Shown in pieces: positions 42,354 through 49,208 of a stretch of DNA of 64,000 nucleotides. The notes beneath the pieces are model-generated. The model saw only the letters and a list, made by a program, of their open reading frames with translations, was not told the origin of the DNA and made no database searches. The DNA is from Streptomyces coffeae. GTDB lineage: Bacteria > Actinomycetota > Actinomycetes > Streptomycetales > Streptomycetaceae. Location of the stretch: NCBI RefSeq assembly GCF_016741875.1, contig NZ_JAERRF010000017.1:1-64000 (forward strand), in the 5' to 3' direction. How positions within the stretch are numbered: position 1 is the first letter of the stretch; each line of letters opens with the position of its first letter. Position numbers and translations under genes: made by a program.

Positions 42354-43721
42354 TTACGAGGGTTCTTCGATGTCTACCAGGGGCAGCCGGGCCGCGACGC
42401 GGAAACCGCCGTCCGGCAGTGGGCCGGTGTCGAGCATCCCGTCCACCAGCCGGACCCGCTCGACCATGCCGACCAGACCATGGCCGGTGCCGGTGGTCTC
42501 CAGGGGAGTGGTGGGCACGCCGGTGGCCGGTCCGTTGACGATCAGGACGGTGAGCGCCGGGGGGTCCGCGGCGGCCGAGACGGAGACCCGGGTGGCGGCG
42601 CCGGGCGCGTGCCGCACCACGTTCGCCAGCGCCTCCTGCACGATCCGGTACGCCGACAGATCCACCGCCTGCGGCAGCGGACCGAGCCCGGCGACGTCGT
42701 CCGCGACGGTCAGCTCGGTCGGGATCCCGGCCCGTACGGTGGCCTCGACCAGCTGGGGCACCTGGTGCAGCCCCGGCTGCGGCGCCCGCTCGCCGCGGGT
42801 CTCCTCGCTGCGCAGTACGCCCAGCAGCCGCCGCATCTCGGCGAGGGATTCCCGGGCGGTGGCGGCGATGGAGCCGAACTCCCGCTCCGCGTCGGGCGGG
42901 AGGCCGCCGATCCGGTAGGGCGCGCTGTCCGCCTGCACGGTGATCACGGACATATGGTGGGCGACCACGTCATGCAGTTCACGGGCGATCCGGGTGCGCT
43001 CCTCCAGCAGGGTGCGGTGGGCGCGTTCGGCCTCGCTGATGGTCTCCTGTTCGGCCAGTCGGCGCTGGACGTCTCCGCGTTCGCGCAACGCGCCGCCGAT
43101 CAGCAGCACCACACCGCTGAGTACGAACAGCAGCACTCCCGTGTTGTCGACCTGGTTGTCGACGCCCGTGCTCAGTGCGAGTCCGGCGCCGCCGGTGACC
43201 AGCCACACCGCCACCAGCGTGGGCCGCGATTCACGCAGCGCGAGGGCCAGCATCAGGAAGAGATAGCCCACGATCCCGGCGGGCAGCCAGGGCCATATGG
43301 GGGGCTCCATGCCGGGGATGGGGCGCTGCATGCCGGGGTTGAGGATCATCAGCGCGCCGATCACATCGCTGATGATGGTGATCCACCACGCCTGGAGGGG
43401 GCGGGTGACGGCGAGCAGCAGCGGGGTGGTCTGAGCGAAGGCCAGCAGCGTGGCGGATTCGCCGGACTCCCCGTAGTCGTTGCTGAGGACCTGGGCGGAG
43501 GCCGGGACCAGCACCGTGGTGAGCACGATCGCCACCCCGTACGGCAGCCTGCGCAGCCAGCGCCGGGGCGACTGGGAGAACAGCGGGGTGGCCGGATAGC
43601 TGGGCGTCATCAAAGCGCGGAACAGGGCGCCCACTTGCCGCCGGGCGGCGGTGAACAGGCCCTGGTGCGCGGTGGAGGAGGCGTTGGCGGAGGGGGCATT
43701 GGCCGAGGAGGTGCTGGACAT
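42354..43721 (-). CDS. Two-component sensor histidine kinase (NarL-type partner)
   Basis: A 455-residue HPK7-type kinase. The N-terminal half has about six membrane helices (residues about 62-210) with short loops, so it senses within or at the membrane. The dimerisation/phosphoacceptor motif is ERTRIARELHDVVAHHMSVI with His250; the ATP-binding domain has EALANVVRHAPGA (N box) and GTGHGLVGMVERV (G box). No ribosome site precedes ATG 43721, so the message may be leaderless or the start may be further upstream (43824 frame). Followed by its response regulator. Confidence 0.92.
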   Translation of the reverse strand: MSSTSSANAPSANASSTAHQGLFTAARRQVGALFRALMTPSYPATPLFSQSPRRWLRRLPYGVAIVLTTVLVPASAQVLSNDYGESGESATLLAFAQTTPLLLAVTRPLQAWWITIISDVIGALMILNPGMQRPIPGMEPPIWPWLPAGIVGYLFLMLALALRESRPTLVAVWLVTGGAGLALSTGVDNQVDNTGVLLFVLSGVVLLIGGALRERGDVQRRLAEQETISEAERAHRTLLEERTRIARELHDVVAHHMSVITVQADSAPYRIGGLPPDAEREFGSIAATARESLAEMRRLLGVLRSEETRGERAPQPGLHQVPQLVEATVRAGIPTELTVADDVAGLGPLPQAVDLSAYRIVQEALANVVRHAPGAATRVSVSAAADPPALTVLIVNGPATGVPTTPLETTGTGHGLVGMVERVRLVDGMLDTGPLPDGGFRVAARLPLVDIEEPS

Positions 43722-43757
43722 GGCGGATTCAGCGTAGGGTTCGCGGCGCAGCCGCAC

Positions 43758-43796
43758 GTCATACCTGGGAGTCGGATGCGGGTCATACCTGGGTAT
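43758..43796. promoter_or_regulatory. Paired GTCATACCTGGG direct repeats upstream of the kinase gene
   Basis: The 12-mer occurs exactly at 43758-43769 and 43782-43793, 24 bp apart. The second copy completes the palindrome ATACC-TG-GGTAT (43785-43796). The pair is 37-75 bp upstream of the kinase start. A matching site precedes DUF1023 copy 1. Confidence 0.65.
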
Positions 43797-43834
43797 CGGT
43801 GCGGTGGCGGTGCCGGAGCGCGCCATCGCCGCGG

Positions 43835-44770
43835 CTACAGCTCCGCCAGCAGCTCGGCCTTCTTCGCGCTGAACTCCTCGTCCGTCAGCAGCCCCTGGAT
43901 GTGCAGCTCGCCGAGGTGGCGGATGCGCTCGGCGATGTCGGCCGGGTCGCGGCGGGCGGCCGGGTGAGCGGCCGTGTGAGCGGCCGACGCGGGGGCGCCC
44001 TCGGCGCCCTGCCCCGGATTGCCGGCCCGTACGGCCTCCAGCACGGCGGCGGCGAACGGCAGCGACTGGTGCACCATGCCGTAGCCCATCCCGAACACCA
44101 CAGCCGCCGGGTCGTGGTCGGCCCGGCCCATGGGGCGGTCCTCGTGGGCACGCTCGATCAGCCGCAGATGGCCATTGCCGTTCTTGGCGGCGCCCTCCTT
44201 GGGGGTGGAGCCCGCGGAGCCTTTGCTCTCCGGTGAGCACCACTCCACACCGCTCAACTCATCGACCCGGAAGCGCTGGTCCCCGACCTTCCACTTGGCC
44301 GAGGAGGCCCCGGTCCAGAACCAGCGGAAGGCGACCTCCTTGCCGTCGAACGACGCCTTGCCGTCGTACGCCTTGAAGGACATCGGCGGCGCGGGCGCGG
44401 TGACCAGATGAGTTTCGGCGGGGGTGTCGGCGTCGGGGGCGAGCGCGGCGCGTATCTCCTCCGCGTAGTACTCGGCCAGCGTCTCGCGCTCGGCGGGCAG
44501 CACCAACCGGTACGGGTCGTACGCCTCTTTGAGCTGGCCGTCCGCCACGTCCATCAGCGGGTCGGCGCCGGGTCTGGGCACGGCGCGCAGCACCACGGTG
44601 CCTCGTTTGCCGGGAGCGAGCTCCACCGCGGACAGCGCCTCGAAGGGAACGCGGCGTTCGCCGAGCGTCTGGAGCAGCTTCGGCGTGCGGATCCCCCGTT
44701 CGAAGCGGATGAGCACGGAGTCGGTGTCGAACTCCCAGACGGTCTGAAAACCGGCCAGCACATCACCCAT
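43835..44770 (-). CDS. DUF4429 protein with C-terminal SHOCT domain
   Basis: A 311-residue cytoplasmic protein. Two DUF4429 repeats (PH-like folds) can be read: VWEFDTDSVLIRFERG...FEALSAVEL, then SFDGKEVAFRWFWTGASSAK...DELSGVEW. An Ala-rich linker leads to a 35-residue SHOCT helix pair (ADIAERIRHLGELHIQGLLT). SHOCT units mediate oligomerisation or membrane association. ATG 44770 starts the usual MGDVLAG sequence; an in-frame ATG nine bases earlier is possible. Function unknown. Confidence 0.88.
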   Translation of the reverse strand: MGDVLAGFQTVWEFDTDSVLIRFERGIRTPKLLQTLGERRVPFEALSAVELAPGKRGTVVLRAVPRPGADPLMDVADGQLKEAYDPYRLVLPAERETLAEYYAEEIRAALAPDADTPAETHLVTAPAPPMSFKAYDGKASFDGKEVAFRWFWTGASSAKWKVGDQRFRVDELSGVEWCSPESKGSAGSTPKEGAAKNGNGHLRLIERAHEDRPMGRADHDPAAVVFGMGYGMVHQSLPFAAAVLEAVRAGNPGQGAEGAPASAAHTAAHPAARRDPADIAERIRHLGELHIQGLLTDEEFSAKKAELLAEL

Positions 44771-44844
44771 GCGGCTCATCGTATGCGGCGGTTGCCCGCC
44801 CGTCCCCCCTTGAGCGCTACGCGCGTCGCGTGTGTGGTGTGCGA

Positions 44845-46050
44845 TCAGGCCAGCCCCGCGGTGCATGCGTCACCGTCCGCGCAGCTCACGGACTGGACCG
44901 TACCGACGCCCACCCGGGCCAGGTTGTCCAGGCTGGTCGTGCCTGGCTCGAAGTAGCCGGCGTGGCCGTCGGCGCCGTCGGCGGACAGCCTGCGGGCGCC
45001 GAAGCCGGAGGAGACCGGGTCGGCGCCGTGGCCGAGCCCGCCGACCTCCAGATGCGGAATGTCCGCGATCCAGTCGCCCGGGCCGCGCATCGCCCAGACC
45101 CGGGCGCTGGTGCCCAGGTCGGAGGCGTGGTCGGCGCGCATACCGGGGCTTCCGGCCACCGCGATGTCGGTGACGCTGGGTGGCAGGTCACGGGCGGCGA
45201 CACCGCACACCACCGAGCCGTAGCTGTGGCACATCAGCGAGACCCGGGAGGGCGCGGGCAGTGCGTTGACGAGGGCCCGCAGCCGCAGCGCGCCCTGGGC
45301 GGCCAGCTTGCCGGTGGCGGCGTCCATGCCGATGCCCGCCGGGGAGGTGTAGTCGGCCCAGGCGATGACGGCGCTACGGGTGTCCGGAGCGTCGGTCCGC
45401 TCGTTGTGGTAGAGGGCGCGGGCCATGCCGACGGTGGCGGCGTACGGCTTGTCGGTCTTCTGGAAGGTCAGGATGTTGGTGTCCACGCCCGGCACCACGA
45501 TCGAGACCCGGGCCGCGTGCGCGAGGTCGCCGAAGACCTCGGCGGCCCGGCCCTGGCCCGAGGGGTCGAACGCGAGGATCTGGCGGCCGGAGCCGAGCAG
45601 GTCCTCATAGCGGTGCATCCGGCGGGTGGCGTCGGTGCGGCCGAGCGGGGTGAGCCTGCTGTCGTGCATCCGCTCGCGCTCCACGGCCTTGGCCTGGGCC
45701 AGCGCGACCCGGTTGGCGCGGTAGCGCAGGGCCACGGGCGCGCCGTTGAGATTGCCGACGACGAGCGGGAAGCGGCGTACGAGGCGGTCGGTCCCGGCCT
45801 TGTCCAGCGCGTCGAACCAGCGGCTGAGCCGCCGCGGCGAGGTGTACGGGTCGGGCAGCGGGTGACCGCCCAGGGACGCCTGGCGCCAGGCGTCGAGCGA
45901 CGCGGCCAGCGGGTCCCGGTCCCCTCTCTGGGCCCGTACGGCCGTCCAGCCGGTGGTGGTGAGCAGGACGAACACCACCGCCAGGGCGAGCAGCGCGCGC
46001 CAGGCGGTGGAACCGGGAGAGGGGGAGCTGAGCTCCGAGAAGGAAGTCAC
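44845..46050 (-). CDS. Exported alpha/beta hydrolase, DUF1023 family (copy 2)
   Basis: A 401-residue paralogue of the protein at 40227-41426. One hydrophobic segment near the N-terminus (WRALLALAVVFVLLTTTGWT) exports or anchors it. The nucleophile motif is MCHSYGSVVCGVAA (around residue 274), with ILAFDPSGQGRAAEVFGDL, GLGHGADPVSSGFGARRL and GHAGYFEPGTTSLDNLARVG shared with copy 1. GTG 46050 is chosen; a TTG at 46089 would add 13 residues. Neither has a good ribosome site. GTCATA at 46099 resembles half of the shared site. Confidence 0.86.
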   Translation of the reverse strand: MTSFSELSSPSPGSTAWRALLALAVVFVLLTTTGWTAVRAQRGDRDPLAASLDAWRQASLGGHPLPDPYTSPRRLSRWFDALDKAGTDRLVRRFPLVVGNLNGAPVALRYRANRVALAQAKAVERERMHDSRLTPLGRTDATRRMHRYEDLLGSGRQILAFDPSGQGRAAEVFGDLAHAARVSIVVPGVDTNILTFQKTDKPYAATVGMARALYHNERTDAPDTRSAVIAWADYTSPAGIGMDAATGKLAAQGALRLRALVNALPAPSRVSLMCHSYGSVVCGVAARDLPPSVTDIAVAGSPGMRADHASDLGTSARVWAMRGPGDWIADIPHLEVGGLGHGADPVSSGFGARRLSADGADGHAGYFEPGTTSLDNLARVGVGTVQSVSCADGDACTAGLA

Positions 46051-46144
46051 CGCGGGACACACTAGGAGAAGCGCGGTGGTGGTCGCCAAATGCCGTGAGT
46101 CATATCACGTTTGGGGACTGCCCAATGTGGGTGCTATGTCCGAT

Positions 46145-46816
46145 TTACTGGTTTTTGTTCCAATGTTCGGCGAGTGCCGGTCCCACATGGTCGAGTTGAT
46201 GCGCGGCGATGTCCCGCAGGGCCGTCGTACTGAGGTCGTCACCCTCGCCCCAGATCATTCCGGTCACCCGGATCACCCCGCCGACCATCGCCACCACCAG
46301 GCGCGGACGGGGGTCCTGGTCGATGTCCAGCCCTTCGCGGCGGGCGATCTCCCGGGCGAGTCGCTCCTCCATCTCCATGGTCCGGCGCAGATGGACGGCG
46401 AGCAGGGTGGGGCTCGATTCGATCACCTGGTACATCCGCAGATGGAGTTCGGTGGGCACCAGCTCCTCGATGGTCTCGCCCATCCGGTCCCAGCCGTCCA
46501 GGACGGCGTTGCGCAGGGCGGTCAGCGGTGCCTCGTCGGCGGGGCGGGCGCACAGCGCGTCGAAGCACAGTGCCTCCGCCGAGCTCTGGGTCGCGAAGGC
46601 GACCTCCTCCTTGTTGGCGAAGTACCGGAAGAAGGTGCGCTGGGAGACGTCCACCGCCTCGACGATCTCGTCGATCGTGGTCTCGTCGTATCCCTGACGG
46701 GTGAACAGCTCGAAGGCGGTGCGCACCAGAGCGCCTCGGGTGCGCTGCTTCTTACGCTCGCGCAGTCCGGTCGGCGCGGGTGTCACTGTGGCCGCTGCCG
46801 CCTCGTCCGTTGTCAC
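46145..46816 (-). CDS. TetR-family regulator of the adjacent exporter
   Basis: A 223-residue repressor: RTRGALVRTAFELFTRQGYD, TTIDEIVEAVDVSQRTFFRY and FANKEEVAFATQ form the helix-turn-helix; the C-terminal domain is helical. GTG 46816 is chosen because it follows GGAAG; an ATG at 46873 would add 19 unlikely residues encoded by a short repeat. Divergent from a DHA2 exporter across a perfect palindrome, the classical layout for substrate-induced efflux. Confidence 0.88.
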   Translation of the reverse strand: MTTDEAAAATVTPAPTGLRERKKQRTRGALVRTAFELFTRQGYDETTIDEIVEAVDVSQRTFFRYFANKEEVAFATQSSAEALCFDALCARPADEAPLTALRNAVLDGWDRMGETIEELVPTELHLRMYQVIESSPTLLAVHLRRTMEMEERLAREIARREGLDIDQDPRPRLVVAMVGGVIRVTGMIWGEGDDLSTTALRDIAAHQLDHVGPALAEHWNKNQ

Positions 46817-46853
46817 CTGTCGGCTCGCTTCCTGCCCGCGTCCGGCTCCGCTT

Positions 46854-46882
46854 GGGCTGCATTCGGGCTGCATTCGGGCTGC
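46854..46882. repeat. 11-bp tandem repeat, 2.6 copies
   Basis: GGGCTGCATTC at 46854-46864 and 46865-46875, then GGGCTGC. It creates two in-register ATG codons on the minus strand ahead of the TetR gene, so the apparent N-terminal extension may be a repeat product. Confidence 0.8.
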
Positions 46883-46929
46883 TCAGATTACCTGTGGGGA
46901 AATAGACAGCAACCCGCGGATGATTCCGT

Positions 46930-46959
46930 TTGTCAAATGTCAGAGGCTGACATTAGCCT
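46930..46959 (+). promoter_or_regulatory. Promoter and TetR operator of a leaderless exporter transcript
   Basis: -35 TTGTCA (46930-46935) and -10 TAGCCT (46954-46959) with an 18-bp spacer place the transcription start at about the ATG 46966. Between them AATGTCAG (46936-46943) and CTGACATT (46947-46954) form a perfect inverted repeat around AGG, exactly filling the spacer. Confidence 0.72.
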
Positions 46960-46965
46960 CCGGAC

Positions 46966-48570
46966 ATGACGTCTTCGACCACCGTCGCCGGTACCGCGGC
47001 GGAACCTCCTCCCATATCCGACCCCCGCAAGGGGCTGCGGGGGCATCCCTGGCTGACGCTGCTGACCGTCGGCTTCGGGGTGGCGATGGTCGCCCTCGAC
47101 AGCACGATCGTGGCCATCGCCAACCCCGCCATCGCGGAGGACCTCGGCGCCTCGCTCGCCGACGCCCAGTGGATCACCAACGGCTATCTGCTCGCCCTGG
47201 CCGTCGCGCTGATCACGGCGGGCAAGCTGGGAGACCGCTTCGGCCACCGGCAGACCTTCCTCATCGGTGTGGTCGGCTTCGCACTCTCCTCCACGGCCAT
47301 CGGCTTCTCCTCGACCGTGCCGCTGGTGGTGTCCTTCCGGGTGATCCAGGGCCTGTTCGGCGCGCTGCTGATGCCCGCGGCGCTCGGCCTGCTGCGTGCC
47401 ACCTTCCCCGCCGAGAAGCTCAATATGGCGATCGGTATCTGGGGCATGGTCATCGGTGCCTCGACGGCGGGCGGACCGATCGTCGGCGGACTGCTGGTGG
47501 AGCACGTCAACTGGCAGTCGGTCTTCTTCATCAATCTGCCGGTCGGTCTGCTCGCCCTGGTCCTCGGCCTGTTCATCCTGGTCGACCACCGTGCCGAGAA
47601 GGCTCCGAAGTCCTTCGACATCCCCGGCATCCTGCTGCTGTCCGGCGGGATGTTCTGCCTCATCTGGGCGGTCATCAAGTCCTCGGAGTGGAGCTGGGGC
47701 GACCCCAAGACCCTGCTCTTCCTGGGCCTCACGGTGGTCTGCTTCGCGGTGTTCGCCTTCTGGGAGACCCGCACCCCCGAACCGCTGATCCCGCTCGGCA
47801 TGTTCCGCTCCGTCCCGCTGTCGGCGGGCACCGTGCTGATGGTGCTGATGGCCTTCGGCTTCATGGGCGGGCTCTTCTTCGTCACCTTCTACCTCCAGAA
47901 CGTGCACGGGATGAGCCCGGTCAAGAGCGGACTCCATCTGCTGCCGCTGACCGGGATGATGATCGTGTCCTCGCCGGTGGCGGGCGCCGTCATCACCAAG
48001 GTCGGGCCGCGGATCCCGCTGGTGGTCGCCATGTCGCTGACCGCCGTCGCGCTCTTCGGCGCCTCCACGATGGACGTGGACACCTCCACCCTCGAGATGT
48101 CCCTGTGGTTCGGGCTGCTCGGTCTCGGCCTCGCCCCGGTCATGGTCGGCGCCACCGAGGTCATCGTCGGCAACGCGCCGATCGAGCTGTCCGGTGTCGC
48201 CGGCGGTCTCCAGCAGGCGTCCATGCAGGTCGGCGGCAGTATCGGTACGGCCGTCCTGGGCGCGGTGATGGCCGCCAAGGTGGACGACGAACTGCCCGGC
48301 AAGTGGGCCGGCGCCAAGCTGCCGCCCGTTACGGGCGAGCAGATGTCCAAGGCGTCCGAGGCGGTCGAGGTCGGCCGGGCGCCGATCGCCAAGGGCACTC
48401 CGCCCGAGCTCGCGGGGAAGATCACCAGCGTGGCGCATGACACCTTCGTGTCGGGGATGAGCACGGCGTTCATGGTCGCCGGGGTCATCTCGGTGATCGC
48501 CGCGGTGGTCGCGGGCTTCACCAAGCGCGGTGCGAACGCGGAGGCGGGCGCCGGGGCGGGTCACATCTGA
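46966..48570 (+). CDS. MFS multidrug exporter, DHA2 (EmrB/QacA) family
   Basis: A 534-residue membrane protein with about 14 helices exporting drugs in exchange for protons. Signatures: VALDSTIVAIANPAIAEDL (motif D1) in helix 1, GKLGDRFGHRQTFLIG (motif A), and WGMVIGASTAGGPIVGG (motif C, antiporter). A C-terminal cytoplasmic loop of about 60 residues precedes the last helix. No ribosome site lies before ATG 46966, in line with a leaderless message. Controlled by the divergent TetR gene. It could protect against a self-made or foreign compound; substrate unknown. Confidence 0.93.
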   Translation: MTSSTTVAGTAAEPPPISDPRKGLRGHPWLTLLTVGFGVAMVALDSTIVAIANPAIAEDLGASLADAQWITNGYLLALAVALITAGKLGDRFGHRQTFLIGVVGFALSSTAIGFSSTVPLVVSFRVIQGLFGALLMPAALGLLRATFPAEKLNMAIGIWGMVIGASTAGGPIVGGLLVEHVNWQSVFFINLPVGLLALVLGLFILVDHRAEKAPKSFDIPGILLLSGGMFCLIWAVIKSSEWSWGDPKTLLFLGLTVVCFAVFAFWETRTPEPLIPLGMFRSVPLSAGTVLMVLMAFGFMGGLFFVTFYLQNVHGMSPVKSGLHLLPLTGMMIVSSPVAGAVITKVGPRIPLVVAMSLTAVALFGASTMDVDTSTLEMSLWFGLLGLGLAPVMVGATEVIVGNAPIELSGVAGGLQQASMQVGGSIGTAVLGAVMAAKVDDELPGKWAGAKLPPVTGEQMSKASEAVEVGRAPIAKGTPPELAGKITSVAHDTFVSGMSTAFMVAGVISVIAAVVAGFTKRGANAEAGAGAGHI

Positions 48571-48713
48571 GGGCCCGGTACGGAAACCGGTTGCCGGGAC
48601 CGGGCGGGACACCCCCTATCTGGGTGGTCCCCGATCAACTCCGTGGTGGACAGCGGGAGTCGGCCGAGAGGCTGACTCCCGTTTCTGCTTCACACACGGG
48701 GAGTTCGTTCACC

Positions 48714-49106
48714 ATGCGCCCAACGCGCACCATCGTCACCACGACCATCACCGCAGCCGCCTCCGTCCTCGCCCTGGCCCTCACGGTGGCCACGGCCGCA
48801 CAGGCCCAGGCCGCACCGCCGCCACGGCTCGGGAACTGCGACGCCGGACAGCTGTGTCTGTGGCACAACGCCGACTTCACCGGGCCACGCCAGGTCCATG
48901 AACTGGCCGACACGGACATCGAGAGCTGTATCGCCCTGCCGCCGGGCGCCTCCGCCGCCTCCCTGGCCAACCGCACCGGGCGCCCGGTCACCGCGTACCA
49001 GAGCGCGGAGTGCGCCGAGACCGGCGAGTACCGCACCTACCCCAGCGGCTCCTGGGCGCCGGAAACCGCTTACCGGGTACGCGCCGTCAAGATCTGGGAG
49101 CGCTGA
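48714..49106 (+). CDS. Secreted peptidase inhibitor I36-like protein
   Basis: A 130-residue secreted protein. A signal peptide of about 32 residues ends in AQAQA; the mature domain has four cysteines and the crystallin-like pattern NCDAGQLCLWHNADFTG...YQSAEC. This resembles Streptomyces metalloproteinase inhibitor SMPI (family I36). It may restrain the cell's own thermolysin-like proteases; the reactive loop cannot be assigned with confidence. ATG 48714 follows GGGGAG. Ends at a two-way terminator shared with aceE. Confidence 0.85.
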   Translation: MRPTRTIVTTTITAAASVLALALTVATAAQAQAAPPPRLGNCDAGQLCLWHNADFTGPRQVHELADTDIESCIALPPGASAASLANRTGRPVTAYQSAECAETGEYRTYPSGSWAPETAYRVRAVKIWER

Positions 49107-49146
49107 GGGCGGGGCGGCCGGGCGGTCCAGGGGACGCGGCACAACG

Positions 49147-49184
49147 AACGCTGGGCGGGCTGGAAGTCCAGCCCGCCCAGTGTT
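49147..49184. terminator. 17-bp hairpin terminator between the I36 gene and aceE
   Basis: CTGGGCGGGCTGG (49151-49163) and CCAGCCCGCCCAG (49168-49180) pair perfectly around AAGT and are extended by AAC/GTT outside. The genes converge on it. Confidence 0.92.
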
Positions 49185-49208
49185 CCGGTCAGTTGCCGTC
49201 GTCGACGG

